Assembly (NCBI RefSeq): GCF_029227915.1
Contig: NC_079880.1
Location: 28,763,501-28,827,500, forward strand
Length of the DNA: 64,000 nt
Direction of reading: 5' to 3'
Source: Hydractinia symbiolongicarpus
Lineage: Eukaryota; Cnidaria; Hydrozoa; Anthoathecata; Hydractiniidae
Below the pieces are notes generated by a model. That model worked only from the letters and a program-made list of their open reading frames with translations. It made no database searches and was not told where the DNA came from. This document shows, one piece after another, positions 44,091-60,068 of this stretch (positions are counted from its first letter, which is position 1; each line of letters begins with the position of its first letter). The position numbers were made by a program, and so were the translations under genes.

Positions 44091-44902
44091 TATACGGGCC
44101 GAGTCCGGAATTTACAGGAAATCGCAGGTTTTAGTTTGCCGGCGATTAAACTTCTTTTATTCAGCGTCTCATCAAAAATGAAAACATTTTTGTAAACTAC
44201 AAGTCTCATGCGTTTTAGTGGTGAAAAAATAATTTAAAAAATCGTTCGGGAAATGAGTTTACTCCCTGGGTACTTTCTTTGTATAGTTTTGACTATACGG
44301 GCCCAGTCGGGGATTTACGGGAAGTCGCGGGTTTTCGTTTGGCGGCGATTAAACTTCTTTTATTCAGAGTCTCATCAAAAATGAAAACATTTTTAAAAAC
44401 TACAAGTCTCATGAGCTTTAGTGGTTAAATAATAATTTAAAAAATCGTTCGGGAAATGGGTTTACTCCCTGGGTACTTTCTTTGTATACTTTTGACTATA
44501 CGGGCCGAGTCCGGAATTTACAGGAAATCGCAGGTTTTCGTTTGCCGGCGATTAAACTTCTTTTATTCAGCGTCTCATCAAAAATGAAAACATTTTTGTA
44601 AACTACAAGTCTCATGCGTTTTAGTGGTGAAAAAATAATTTAAAAAATCGTTCGGGAAATGAGTTTACTCCCTGGGTACTTTCTTTGTATAGTTTTGACT
44701 ATACGGGCCCAGTCGGGGATTTACGGGAAGTCGCGGGTTTTCGTTTGGCGGCGATTAAACTTCTTTTATTCAGAGTCTCATCAAAAATGAAAACATTTTT
44801 AAAAACTACAAGTCTCATGAGCTTTAGTGGTTAAATAATAATTTAAAAAATCGTTCGGGAAATGGGTTTACTCCCTGGGTACTTTCTTTGTATACATTTG
44901 AC
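44091..44902. repeat. 2-mer higher-order repeat (406 bp), two copies
   Basis: The variant GTATAGTTTTGAC occurs at 44281 and 44687, 406 bases apart, and the sequence around both is otherwise the same over two monomers. Confidence 0.75.
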
Positions 44903-47900
44903 TATACGGGCCAAGCCCGGGATTTACGGGAAATCGCGGGTTTTCGTTTGCCGGCGATTAAACCACTTTCATTAAGCGTCTCATCAAAAATGAAAACATT
45001 TCTGAAAACTACAAGTCTCATGCGTTTTAGTGGTGAAAAAATAACTTAAAAAATCGTTCGGGAAATGAGTTTACTCACATGGTACTTTCTTTGTATACAT
45101 TCGACTATACGTGCCGAGTCCGGGGTTTACGGGAAATGGCGGGTTTTCGTTTGCCGGCGATTAAACTTCTTTTATTCAGCGTCCCATCAAAAATGAAAAC
45201 ATTCGTGAAAACTACAAGTCTCATGCGTTTTAGTGGTGAAAAGACAATTTAAAAAATCGTTTTGGAAATGAGTTTACTCACATGGTACTTTCTTTGTATA
45301 CATTCGGCTATACGTGCCGAGTCCGGGGTTTACGGAAAATGGCGGGTTTTCGTTTGCCGGCGATTAAACTCCTTTTATTCAGCGTCTCATCAAAAATGAA
45401 AATATTTTTAAAAACTACAAGTCTCATGGGCTTTAGTGGTGAAAGAATAATTTAAAAAATCGTTCGGGAAATGAGTTTACTCCCTGGGTACTTTCTTTGT
45501 ATACTTTTGACTATACGGGCCGAGTCCGGGATTTACGGGAAATCGCAGGTTTTCGTTTGCCGGCGATTAAACTTCTTTTATTCAGCGTCTCATCAAAAAT
45601 GAAAACATTTTTAAAAACTACAAGTCTCATGAGCTTTAGTGGTTAAATAATAATTTAAAAAATCGTTCGGGAAATGGGTTTACTCCCTGGGTACTTTCTT
45701 TGTATACATTTTACTATACGGGCCAAGCCCGGGATTTACGGGAAATCCCGGGTTTTCGTTTGCCGGCGATTAAACCACTTTCATTAAGCGTCTCATCAAA
45801 AATGAAAACATTTCTGAAAACTACAAGTCTCATGCGTTTTAGTGGTGAAAAAATAACTTAAAAAATCGTTCGGGAAATGAGTTTACTCCCTGGGTACTTT
45901 CTTTGTATACTTTTGACTATACGGGCCGAGTCCGGGATTTACGGGAAATCGCAGGTTTTCGTTTGCCGGCGATTAAACTTCTTTTATTCAGCGTCTCATC
46001 AAAAATGAAAACATTTTTAAAAACTACAAGTCTCATGAGCTTTAGTGGTTAAATAATAATTTAAAAAATCGTTTTGGAAATGAGTTTACTCACATGGTAC
46101 TTTCTTTTTATACATTCGACTATACGTGCCGAGTCCGGCGTTTACGGGAAATGGCGGGTTTTCGTTTGCCGGCGATTAAACTCCTTTTATTCAGCGTCTC
46201 ATCAAAAATGAAAATATTTTTAAAAACTACAAGTCTCATGGGCTTTAGTGGTGAAAGAATAATTTAAAAAATCGTTCGGGAAATGAGTTTACTCCCTGGG
46301 TACTTTCTTTGTATACTTTTGACTATACGGGCCGAGTCCGGGGTTTACGGGAAAAGGCGGGTTTTCGTTTGCCGGCGATTAAACTTCTTTTATTCAGCGT
46401 CTCATCAAAAATGAAAACATTTTTGAAAACTATAAGTCTCATGCGTTTTAGTGGTGAAAAGACAATTTAAAAAATCGTTTTGGAAATGAGTTTACTCACA
46501 TGGTACTTTCTTTGTATACATTCGACTATACGTGCCGAGTCCGGGGTTTACGGGAAATGGCGGGTTTTCGTTTGCCGGCGATTAAACTCCTTTTATTCAG
46601 CGTCTCATCAAAAATGAAAATATTTTTAAAAACTACAAGTCTCATGGGCTTTAGTGGTGAAAGAATAATTTAAAAAATCGTTCGGGAAATGAGTTTACTC
46701 CCTGGGTACTTTCTTTGTATACTTTTGACTACACGGGCCGAGTCCGGGATTTACGGGAAATCGCAGGTTTTCGTTTGCCGGCGATTAAACTTCTTTTATT
46801 CAGCGTCTCATCAAAAATGAAAACATTTTTGTAAACTACAAGTCTCATGCGTTTTAGTGGTGAAAAAATAATTTAAAAAATCGTTCGGAAAATGAGTTTA
46901 CTCCCTGGGTACTTTCTTTGTATACTTTTGACTATACGGGCCCAGTCGGGGATTTACGGGAAGTCGCGGGTTTTCGTTTGGCGGCGATTAAACTTCTTTT
47001 ATTCAGCGTCTCATCAAAAATGAAAACATTTTTAAAAACTACAAGTCTCATGAGCTTTAGTGGTTAAATAATAATTTAAAAAATTGTTCGGGAAATGGGT
47101 TTACTCCCTGGGTACTTTCTTTGTATACATTTGACTATACGGGCGAAGCCCGGGATTTACGGGAAATCGCGGGTTTTCGTTTGCCGGCGATTAAACCACT
47201 TTCATTAAGCGTCTCATCAAAAATGAAAACATTTCTGAAAACTACAAGTCTCATGCGTTTTAGTGGTGAAAAGACAATTTAAAAAATCGTTTTGGAAATG
47301 AGTTTACTCACATGGTACTTTCTTTTTATACATTCGACTATACGTGCCGAGTCCGGCGTTTACGGGAAATGGCGGGTTTTCGTTTGCCGGCGATTAAACT
47401 CCTTTTATTCAGCGTCTCATCAAAAATGAAAATATTTTTAAAAACTACAAGTCTCATGGGCTTTAGTGGTGAAAGAATAATTTAAAAAATCGTTCGGGAA
47501 ATGAGTTTACTCCCTGGGTACTTTCTTTGTATACTTTTGACTATACGGGCCGAGTCCGGGGTTTACGGGAAAAGGCGGGTTTTCGTTTGCCGGCGATTAA
47601 ACTTCTTTTATTCAGCGTCTCATCAAAAATGAAAACATTTTTGAAAACTATAAGTCTCATGCGTTTTAGTGGTGAAAAGACAATTTAAAAAATCGTTTTG
47701 GAAATGAGTTTACTCACATTGTACTTTCTTTGTATACATTCGACTATACGTGCCGAGTCCGGGGTTTACGGGAAATGGCGGGTTTTCGTTTGCCGGCGAT
47801 TAAACTCCTTTTATTCAGCGTCTCATCAAAATGAAAATATTTTTAAAAACTACAAGTCTCATGGGCTTTAGTGGTGAAAGAATAATTTAAAAAATCGTTC

Positions 47901-50900
47901 GGGAAATGAGTTTACTCCCTGGGTACTTTCTTTGTATACTTTTGACTACACGGGCCGAGTCCGGGATTTACGGGAAATCGCAGGTTTTCGTTTGCCGGCG
48001 ATTAAACTTCTTTTATTCAGCGTCTCATCAAAAATGAAAACATTTTTGTAAACTACAAGTCTCATGCGTTTTAGTGGTGAAAAAATAATTTAAAAAATCG
48101 TTCGGAAAATGAGTTTACTCCCTGGGTACTTTCTTTGTATACTTTTGACTATACGGGCCCAGTCGGGGATTTACGGGAAGTCGCGGGTTTTCGTTTGGCG
48201 GCGATTAAACTTCTTTTATTCAGCGTCTCATCAAAAATGAAAACATTTTTAAAAACTACAAGTCTCATGAGCTTTAGTGGTTAAATAATAATTTAAAAAA
48301 TTGTTCGGGAAATGGGTTTACTCCCTGGGTACTTTCTTTGTATACATTTGACTATACGGGCGAAGCCCGGGATTTACGGGAAATCGCGGGTTTTCGTTTG
48401 CCGGCGATTAAACCACTTTCATTAAGCGTCTCATCAAAAATGAAAACATTTCTGAAAACTACAAGTCTCATGCGTTTTAGTGGTGAAAAAATAACTTAAA
48501 AAATTGTTCGGGAAATGAGTTTACTCCCTGGGTACTTTCTTTGTATACTTTTGACTATACGGGCCGAGTCCGGGGTTTAAGGGAAATGGCGGGTTTTCGT
48601 TTGCCGGCGATTAAACTTCTTTTATTCCGCGTCTCATCAAAAATGAAAACATTTTTGAAAACTATAAGTCTCATGCGTTTTAGTGGTGAAAAGACAATTT
48701 AAAAAATCGTTTTGGAAATGAGTTTACTCACATGGTACTTTCTTTGTATACATTCGACTATACGTGCCGAGTCCAGGGTTTACGGGAAATGGCGGGTTTT
48801 CGTTTGCCGGCGATTAAACTCCTTTTATTCAGCGTCTCATCAAAAATGAAAACATTTTTTAAAACTACAAGTCTCATGAGCTTTAGTGGTTAAATAATAA
48901 TTTAAAAAATCGTTCGGGAAATGAGTTTACTCCCTGGGTACTTTCTTTGTATACATTCGACTATACGGGCCAAGCCCGGGATTTACGGGAAATCGCGGGT
49001 TTTCGTTTGACGGCGAATAAATCACTTTCATTAAGCGTCTCATCAAAAATGAAAACATTTCTTAAAACTACAAGTCTCATGCGTTTTAGTGGTGAAAAGA
49101 CAATTTAAAAAATCGTTCGGGAAATGATTTTACTCCCTGGGTACTTTCTTTGTATACTTTTGACTTTACAGGCCGAGTCCGGGATTTACGGGAAATCGCA
49201 GGTTTTGGCTTGCCGGCGATTAAACTTTTTTTATTCAGCGTCTCATCAAAAATAAAAACATTTTTGAAAACTACAAGTCTCATGCGTTTTAGTGGTGAAA
49301 AAATAATTTAAAAAATCGTTCGGGAAATGAGTTTACTCCCTGGGTACTTTCTTTGTATACTTTTGACTATACGGGCCGAGTCCGGGGTTTACGGGAAATG
49401 GCGGGTTTTCGTTTGCCGGCGATTAAACTCCTTTTATTCAGCGTATCATCAAAAATGAAAACATTTTTAAAAACTACAAGTCTCATGGGCTTTAGTGGTG
49501 AAATAATAATTTAAAAAATCGTTCGGGAAATGAGTTTACTCCCTGGGTACTTTCTTTGTATACATTTGACTATACGGGCCGAGTCCGGGTTTACGGGAAA
49601 TGGTGGGTTTTCGCTTGCCGGCGATTAAACTTCTTTTATTCAACGTCTCATCAAAAATGAAAACATTTTTGAAAACTACAAGTCACATGCGTTTTAGTGG
49701 TGAAAAGATAATTTAAAAAATCGTTTTGGAAATGAGTTTACTCACAGGGTACTTTCTTTGTATACATTCGACTATACGGACCAAGCCCGGGATTTACAGG
49801 AAATCGCGGGTTTTCGTTTGCCGGCTATTAAACCATATTCATTAAGCGTCTCATCAAAAATGAAAACATTTCTGAAAACTACAAGTCTATTGGGCTTTAG
49901 TGGTGAAAGAATAATTTAAAAAATCGTTCGGGAAATGAGTTTACTCCCTGGGTACTTTCTTTGTATACTTTTGACTACACGGGCCGAGTCCGGGATTTAC
50001 GGGAAATCGCAGGTTTTCGTTTGCCGGCGATTAAACTTCTTTTATTCAGCGTCTCATCAAAAAAGAAAACATTTTTGTAAACTACAAGTCTCATGCGTTT
50101 TAGTGGTGAAAAAATAATTTAAAAAATCGTTCGGAAAATGAGTTTACTCCCTGGGTACTTTCTTTGTATACTTTTGACTATACGGGCCCAGTCGGGGATT
50201 TACGGGAAGTCGCGGGTTTTCGTTTGGCGGCGATTAAACTTCTTTTATTCAGCGTCTCATCAAAAATGAAAACATTTTTAAAAACTACAAGTCTCATGAG
50301 CTTTAGTGGTTAAATAATAATTTAAAAAATTGTTCGGGAAATGGGTTTACTCCCTGGGTACTTTCTTTGTATACATTTGACTATACGGGCGAAGCCCGGG
50401 ATTTACGGGAAATCGCGGGTTTTCGTTTGCCGGCGATTAAACCACTTTCATTAAGCGTCTCATCAAAAATGAAAACATTTCTGAAAACTACAAGTCTCAT
50501 GCGTTTTAGTGGTGAAAAGACAATTTAAAAAATCGTTTTGGAAATGAGTTTACTCACATGGTACTTTCTTTTTATACATTCGACTATACGTGCCGAGTCC
50601 GGCGTTTACGGGAAATGGCGGGTTTTCGTTTGCCGGCGATTAAACTCCTTTTATTCAGCGTCTCATCAAAAATGAAAATATTTTTAAAAACTACAAGTCT
50701 CATGGGCTTTAGTGGTGAAAGAATAATTTAAAAAATCGTTCGGGAAATGAGTTTACTCCCTGGGTACTTTCTTTGTATACTTTTGACTATACGGGCCGAG
50801 TCCGGGGTTTACGGGAAAAGGCGGGTTTTCGTTTGCCGGCGATTAAACTTCTTTTATTCAGCGTCTCATCAAAAATGAAAACATTTTTGAAAACTATAAG

Positions 50901-53900
50901 TCTCATGCGTTTTAGTGGTGAAAAGACAATTTAAAAAATCGTTTTGGAAATGAGTTTACTCACATGGTACTTTCTTTGTATACATTCGACTATACGTGCC
51001 GAGTCCGGGGTTTACGGGAAATGGCGGGTTTTCGTTTGTCGGCGATTAAACTCCTTTTATTCAGCGTCTCATCAAAAATGAAAATATTTTTAAAAACTAC
51101 AAGTCTCATGGGCTTTAGTGGTGAAAGAATAATTTAAAAAATCGTTCGGGAAATGAGTTTACTCCCTGGGTACTTTCTTTGTATACTTTTGACTACACGG
51201 GCCGAGTCCGGGATTTACGGGAAATCGCAGGTTTTCGTTTGCCGGCGATTAAACTTCTTTTATTCAGCGTCTCATCAAAAATGAAAACATTTTTGTAAAC
51301 TACAAGTCTCATGCGTTTTAGTGGTGAAAAAATAATTTAAAAAATCGTTCGGAAAATGAGTTTACTCCCTGGGTACTTTCTTTGTATACTTTTGACTATA
51401 CGGGCCCAGTCGGGGATTTACGGGAAGTCGCGGGTTTTCGTTTGGCGGCGATTAAACTTCTTTTATTCAGCGTCTCATCAAAAATGAAAACATTTTTAAA
51501 AACTACAAGTCTCATGAGCTTTAGTGGTTAAATAATAATTTAAAAAATTGTTCGGGAAATGGGTTTACTCCCTGGGTACTTTCTTTGTATACATTTGACT
51601 ATACGGGCGAAGCCCGGGATTTACGGGAAATCGCGGGTTTTCGTTTGCCGGCGATTAAACCACTTTCATTAAGCGTCTCATCAAAAATGAAAACATTTCT
51701 GAAAACTACAAGTCTCATGGGCTTTAGTGGTGAAAGAATAATTTAAAAAATCGTTCGGGAAATGAGTTTACTCCCTGGGTACTTTCTTTGTATACTTTTG
51801 ACTACACGGGCCGAGTCCGGGATTTACGGGAAATCGCAGGTTTTCGTTTGCCGGCGATTAAACTTCTTTTATTCAGCGTCTCATCAAAAATGAAAACATT
51901 TTTGTAAACTACAAGTCTCATGCGTTTTAGTGGTGAAAAAATAATTTAAAAAATCGTTCGGAAAATGAGTTTACTCCCTGGGTACTTTCTTTGTATACTT
52001 TTGACTATACGGGCCCAGTCGGGGATTTACGGGAAGTCGCGGGTTTTCGTTTGGCGGCGATTAAACTTCTTTTATTCAGCGTCTCATCAAAAATGAAAAC
52101 ATTTTTAAAAACTACAAGTCTCATGAGCTTTAGTGGTTAAATAATAATTTAAAAAATTGTTCGGGAAATGGGTTTACTCCCTGGGTACTTTCTTTGTATA
52201 CATTTGACTATACGGGCGAAGCCCGGGATTTACGGGAAATCGCGGGTTTTCGTTTGCCGGCGATTAAACCACTTTCATTAAGCGTCTCATCAAAAATGAA
52301 AACATTTCTGAAAACTACAAGTCTCATGCGTTTTAGTGGTGAAAAAATAACTTAAAAAATCGTTCGGGAAATGAGTTTACTCCCTGGGTACTTTCTTTGT
52401 ATACTTTTGACTATACGGGCCGAGTCCGGGGTTTACGGGAAATGGCGGGTTTTCGTTTGCCGGCGATTAAACTTCTTTTATTCCGCGTCTCATCAAAAAT
52501 GAAAACATTTTTGAAAACTATAAGTCTCATGCGTTTTAGTGGTGAAAAGACAATTTAAAAAATCGTTTTGGAAATGAGTTTACTCACATGGTACTTTCTT
52601 TGTATACATTCGACTATACGTGCCGAGTCCAGGGTTTACGGGAAATGGCGGGTTTTCGTTTGCCGGCGATTAAACTCCTTTTATTCAGCGTCTCATCAAA
52701 AATGAAAACATTTTTAAAAACTACAAGTCTCATGAGCTTTAGTGGTTAAATAATAATTTAAAAAATCGTTCGGGAAATGAGTTTACTCCCTGGGTACTTT
52801 CTTTGTATACATTCGACTATACGGGCCAAGCCCGGGATTTACGGGAAATCGCGGGTTTTCGTTTGACGGCGATTAAATCACTTTCATTAAGCGTCTCATC
52901 AAAAATGAAAACATTTCTTAAAACTACAAGTCTCATGTGTTTTAGTGGTGAAATAATAATTTAAAAAATCGTTCGGGAAATGAGTTTACTCCCTGGGTAC
53001 CTTCTTTGTATACATTTGACTATACGGGCCGAGTCCGGGTTTACGGGAAATGGTGGGTTTTCGCTTGCCGGCGATTAAACTTCTTTTATTCAACGTCTCA
53101 TCAAAAATGAAAACATTTTTGAAAACTACAAGTCACATGCGTTTTAGTGGTGAAAAGATAATTTAAAAAATCGTTTTGGAAATGAGTTTACTCACAGGGT
53201 ACTTTCTTTGTATACATTCGACTATACGGACCAAGCCCGGGATTTACAGGAAATCGCGGGTTTTCGTTTGCCGGCTATTAAACCATATTCATTAAGCGTC
53301 TCATCAAAAATGAAAACATTTCTGAAAACTACAAGTCTCATGGGCTTTAGTGGTGAAATAATAATTTAAAAAATCGTTCGGGAAATCAGTTTACTCCCTG
53401 GGTACTTTCTTTGTATACTTTTGACTATACGGACCGAGTCCGGGATTTACGGGAAATCGCAGGTTTTCGTTTGCCGGCGATTAAACTTCTTTTATTCAGC
53501 GTCTCATCAAAAATGAAAACATTTTTAGAAACTACAAGTCTCATGCGTTTTAGTGGTGAAATGTTAATTTAAAAAATCGTTTTGGAAATGAGTTTACTCA
53601 CAGGGTACTTTCTTTGTATACATTCGACTATACGGGCCAAGCCCGGTATTTACGGGAAATGGCGGGTTTTCGTTTGCCGGCGATTAAACCACTTTCCTTA
53701 AGCGTCTCATCAAAAATGAAAACATTTTTGAAAACTACAAGTCTCATTCGTTTTAGTGGTGAAAAAAAAAGTTAAAAAATCGTTCGGGAAATGAGTTTAC
53801 TCCCTGGGTACTTTCTTTGTATACTTTTGACTATACGGGCCGAGTCCGGGGTTTACGGGAAATGGCGGGTTTTCATTTGCCGGCGATTAAACTTCTTTTA

Positions 53901-56900
53901 TTCAGCGTCTCATCGAAAATGAAAACATTTTTGAAAACTACAAGTCTCATGCGTTTTAGTGATGAAAAGACAATTTAAAAAATCGTTTTGGAAATGAGTT
54001 TACTCGCATGGTACTTTCTTTGTATACATTCGACTATACGGGCCAAGCCCGGGATTTACGGGAAATCGCGGGTTTTCGTTTGCCGGCGATTAAACCACTT
54101 TCATTAAGCGTCTCATCAAAAATGAAAACATTTCTGAAAACTACAAGTCTCATGCGTTTTAGTGGTGAAAAAATAATTTAAAAAATCGGTCGGGAAATGA
54201 GTTTATTTCCTGGGTACCCTCTTTGTATACTTTTGACTATACGGGCCGAGTCCGGGATTTACGGCAAATCGCGGGTTTTCTTTTGCCGGCGATTAAACTC
54301 CTTTTATTCAGCGTCTCATCAAAAATGAAAACATTTTTAAAAACTACAAGTCTCATGGGCTTTAGTGGTGAAAAAATAATTTAAAAAACCGTTCGGGAAG
54401 TGAGTTTACTCCCTGTGTACTTTCTTTGTATACTTTTGACTATACGGCCCGAGTCGGGGATTTACGGGAAGTCGCGGGTTTTCGTTTGCCGGCGATTAAA
54501 CCACTTTCACTAAGCGTCTCATCAAAAATGAAAACATTTCTGAAAACTACAAGTCTCATGCGTTTTAGTGGTGAAAAAATAATTTAAAAAATCGTTCGGG
54601 AAGTGAGTTTACTCCCTGGGTACTTTCTTCTTATACCTTTGACTATACGGCCCGAGTCGGGGATTTACGGGAAGTCGCAGGTTTTCGTTTGCCGGCGATT
54701 AAACTTCTTTTATTCAGCGTCTCATCAAAAATGAAAACATTTTTAAAAACTACAAGTCTCATGGGCTTTAGTGTTTAAATAATAATTAAAAAAATCGTTC
54801 GGGAAATGAGTTTACTCCCTGGGTACTTTCTTTGTATACATTCGACTATACGGGCCAAGCCCGGGATTTACGGGAAATCGCGGGTTTTCGTTTGCCGGTG
54901 ATTAAACCACTTTCATTAAGCGTCTCATCAAAAATGAAAACATTTCTGAAAACTACAAGTCTCATGCGTTTTAGTGGTGAAAAGATAATTTAAAAAATCG
55001 TTTTGGAAATGAGTTTACTCACAGGGTACTTTCTTTGTATACATTCGACTATACGGGCGAAGCCCGGGATTTACAGGAAGTCGCGGGTTTTCGTTTGCCG
55101 GCTATTAAACCACATTCATTAAGCGTCTCATCAAAAATGAAAACATTTCTGAAAACTACAAGTCTCATGCGTTTTAGTGGTGAAAAAATAATTTAAAAAA
55201 TCGTTCGGGAAATGAGTTTACTACCTGGGTACTTTCTTTGTATACTTTTGACTATACGGCCCGAGTCGGGGATTTACGGGAAGTCGCGGGTTTTCGTTTG
55301 CCGGCGATTAAACCACTTTCACTAAGCGTCTCATCAAAAATGAAAACATTTCTGAAAACTACAAGTCTCATGCGTTTTAGTGGTGAAAAAATAATTTAAA
55401 AAATCGTTCGGGAAGTGAGTTTACTCCCTGGGTACTTTCTTCGTATACCTTTGACTATACGGCCCGAGTCGGGGATTTACGGGAAGTCGCAGGTTTTCGT
55501 TTGCCGGCGATTAAACTTCTTTTATTCAGCGTCTCATCAAAAATGAAAACATTTTTAAAAACTACAAGTTTCATGGGCTTTAGTGGTTAAATAATAATTA
55601 AAAAAATCGTTCGGGAAATGAGTTTACTCCCTGGGTACTTTCTTTGTATACATTCGACTATACGGGCCAAGCCCGGGATTTACGGGAAATCGCGGGTTTT
55701 CGTTTGCCGGTGATTAAACCACTTTCATTAAGCGTCTCATCAAAAATGAAAACATTTCTGAAAACTACAAGTCTCATGCGTTTTAGTGGTGAAAAGATAA
55801 TTTAAAAAATCGTTTTGGAAATGAGTTTACTCACAGGGTACTTTCTTTGTATACATTCGACTATACGGGCGAAGCCCGGGATTTACAGGAAGTCGCGGGT
55901 TTTCGTTTGCCGGCTATTAAACCACATTCATTAAGCGTCTCATCAAAAATGAAAACATTTCTGAAAACTACAAGTCTCATGCGTTTTAGTGGTGAAAAAA
56001 TAATTTAAAAAATCGTTCGGGAAATGAGTTTACTACCTGGGTACTTTCTTTGTATACTTTTGACTATACGGGCCGAGTTGGGGATTTACGGGAAGTCGCG
56101 GGTTTTCGTTTGCCGGCGATTAAACTTCTTTTATTCAGCGTCTCACCAAAAATGAAAACATTTTTAAAAACTACAAGTCCCTTGGGCTTTAGTGGTTAAA
56201 TAATAATTTAAAAAATCGTTCGGGAAATGAGTTTACTCCCTGGGTACTTTCTTTGTATACATTCGACTATACGGCCAAGCCCGGGATTTACGGGAAATCG
56301 CGGGTTTTCGTTTGCCGGCGATTAAACCACTTTCATTAAGCGTTTCATCAAAAATGAAAACATTTCTGAAAACTACAAGTCTCATGCGTTTTAGTGGTGA
56401 AAAAATAATTTAAAAAATCGTTCGGGAAATGAGTTTACTACCTGGGTACTTTCTTTGTATACTTTTGACTATACGGGCCGAGTTGGGGATTTACGGGAAG
56501 TCGCGGGTTTTCGTTTGCCGGCGATTAAACTTCTTTTATTCAGCGTCTCACCAAAAATGAAAACATTTTTAAAAACTACAAGTCCCTTGGGCTTTAGTGG
56601 TTAAATAATAATTTAAAAAATCGTTCGGGAAATGAGTTTACTCCCTGGGTACTTTCTTTGTATACATTCGACTATACGGCCAAGCCCGGGATTTACGGGA
56701 AATCGCGGGTTTTCGTTTGCCGGCGATTAAACCACTTTCATTAAGCGTTTCATCAAAAATGAAAACATTTCTGAAAACTACAAGTCTCATGCGTTTTAGT
56801 GGTGAAAAAATAATTTAAAAAATCGTTCGGGAAATGAGTTTACTCCCTGGGTACTTTCTTTGTATACTTTTGACTATACGGGCCGAGTCCGGGATTTACG

Positions 56901-59900
56901 GGAAGTCGCGGGTTTTCGTTTGCCGGCGATTAAACTTCTTTTATTCAGCGTCTCATCGAAAATGAAAACATTTTTGAAAACTACAAGTCTCATGCGTTTT
57001 AGTGATGAAAAGACAATTTAAAAAATCTTTTTGAAAATGAGTTTACTCACATGGTACTTTCTTTGTATACATTCGACTATACGGGCCAAGCCCGGGATTT
57101 ACAGGAAATCGCGGGTTTTCGTTTGCCGGCGATTAAACCAATTTCATTAAGCGTCTCATCAAAAATGAAAACATTTCTGAAAACTACAAGTCTCATGCGT
57201 TTTAGTGGTGAAAAAATAATTTAAAAAATCGCTCGGGAAATGAGTTTATTTCCTGGGTACCTTCTTTGTATACTTTTGACTATACGGGCCGAGTCCGGGA
57301 TCTACGGGAAATCGCGCGTTTTCTTTTGCCGGCGATTAAACTTCTTTTATTCAGCGTCTCATCAAAAATGAAAACATTACTGAAAACTACAAGTCTCATG
57401 CGTTTTAGTGGTGAAAAAATAATTTAAAAAATCGTTCGGGAAGTGAGTTTACTCCCTGGGTACTTTCTTCGTATACTTTTGACTATACGGCCCGAGTCGG
57501 GGATTTACGGGAAGTCGCGGGTTTTCGTTTGCCGGCGATTAAACTTCTTTTATTCAGCGTCTCATCAAAAATGAAAACATTTTTAAAAACTACAAGTCCC
57601 TTGGGCTTTAGTGGTTAAATAATAATTTAAAAAATCGTTCGGGAAATGAGTTTACTCCCTGGGTACTTTCTTTGTATACATTCGACTATACGGCCAAGCC
57701 CGGGATTTACGGGAAATCGCGGGTTTTCGTTTGCCGGCGATTAAACCACTTTCCTTAAGCGTCTCATCAAAAATGAAAACATTTCTGAAAACTACAAGTC
57801 TCATGCGTTTTAGTGGTGAAAAAATAATTTAAAAAATCGTTCGGGAAATGAGTTTACTCCCTGGGTACTTTCTTTGTATACATTCGACTATACGGGCCAA
57901 GCCCGGGATTTACGGGAAATCGCGGGTTTTCGTTTGCCGGTGATTAAACCACTTTCATTAAGCGTCTCATCAAAAATGAAAACATTTCTGAAAACTACAA
58001 GTCTCATGCGTTTTAGTGGTGAAAAGATAATTTAAAAAATCGTTTTGGAAATGAGTTTACTCACAGGGTACTTTCTTTGTATACATTCGACTATACGGGC
58101 GAAGCCCGGGATTTACAGGAAGTCGCGGGTTTTCGTTTGCCGGCTATTAAACCACATTCATTAAGCGTCTCATCAAAAATGAAAACATTTCTGAAAACTA
58201 CAAGTCTCATGCGTTTTAGTGGTGAAAAAATAATTTAAAAAATCGTTCGGGAAATGAGTTTACTACCTGGGTACTTTCTTTGTATACTTTTGACTATACG
58301 GGCCGAGTTGGGGATTTACGGGAAGTCGCGGGTTTTCGTTTGCCGGCGATTAAACTTCTTTTATTCAGCGTCTCATCAAAAATGAAAACATTTTTAAAAA
58401 CTACAAGTCCCTTGGGCTTTAGTGGTTAAATAATAATTTAAAAAATCGTTCGGGAAATAAGTTTACTCCCTGGGTACTTTCTTTGTATACATTCGACTAT
58501 ACGGCCAAGCCCGGGATTTACGGGAAATCGCGGGTTTTCGTTTGCCGGCGATTAAACCACTTTCATTAAGCGTCTCATCAAAAATGAAAACATTTCTGAA
58601 AACTACAAGTCTCATGCGTTTTAGTGGTGAAAAAATAATTTGAAAAATCGTTCGGGAAATGAGTTTACTCCCTGGGTACTTTCTTTGTATACTTTTGACT
58701 ATACGGGCCGAGTCCGGGATTTACGGGAAGTCGCGGGTTTTCGTTTGCCGGCGATTAAACTTCTTTTATTCAGCGTCTCATCGAAAATGAAAACATTTTT
58801 GAAAACTACAAGTCTCATGCGTTTTAGTGATGAAAAGACAATTTAAATAATCTTTTTGAAAATGAGTTTACTCACATGGTACTTTCTTTGTATACATTCG
58901 ACTATACGGGCCAAGCCCGGCATTTACAGGAAATCGCGGGTTTTCGTTTGCCGGCGATTAAACCAATTTCATTAAGCGTCTCATCAAAAATGAAAACATT
59001 TCTGAAAACTACAAGTCTCATGCGTTTTAGTGGTGAAAAAATAATTTAAAAAATCGCTCGGGAAATGAGTTTATTTCCTGGGTACCTTCTTTGTATACTT
59101 TTGACTATACGGGCCGAGTCCGGGATCTACGGGAAATCGCGCGTTTTCTTTTGCTGGCGATTAAACTTCTTTTATTCAGCGTCTCATCAAAAATGAAAAC
59201 ATTACTGAAAACTACAAGTCTCATGCGTTTTAGTGGTGAAAAAATAATTTAAAAAATCGTTCGGGAAGTGAGTTTACTCCCTGGGTACTTTCTTCGTATA
59301 CTTTTGACTATACGGCCCGAGTCGGGGATTTACGGGAAGTCGCGGGTTTTCGTTTGCCGGCGATTAAACTTCTTTTATTCAGCGTCTCATCAAAAATGAA
59401 AACATTTTTAAAAACTACAAGTCCCTTGGGCTTTAGTGGTTAAATAATAATTTAAAAAATCGTTCGGGAAATGAGTTTACTCCCTGGGTACTTTCTTTGT
59501 ATACATTCGACTATACGGCCAAGCCCGGGATTTACGGGAAATCGCGGGTTTTCGTTTGCCGGCGATTAAACCACTTTCATTAAGCGTCTCATCAAAAATG
59601 AAAACATTTCTGAAAACTACAAGTCTCATGCGTTTTAGTGGTGAAAAAATAATTTAAAAAATCGTTCGGGAAATGAGTTTACTCCCTGGGTACTTTCTTT
59701 GTATACTTTTGACTATACGGGCCGAGTCCGGGATTTACGGGAAGTCGCGGGTTTTCGTTTGCCGGCGATTAAACTTCTTTTATTCAGCGTCTCATCGAAA
59801 ATGAAAACATTTTTGAAAACTACAAGTCTCATGCGTTTTAGTGATGAAAAGACAATTTAAAAAATCTTTTTGAAAATGAGTTTACTCACATGGTACTTTC

Positions 59901-60068
59901 TTTGTATACATTCGACTATACGGGCCAAGCCCGGGATTTACAGGAAATCGCGGGTTTTCGTTTGCCGGCGATTAAACCACTTTCATTAAGCGTCTCATCA
60001 AAAATGAAAACATTTCTGAAAACTACAAGTCTCATGCGTTTTAGTGGTGAAAAAATAATTTAAAAAAT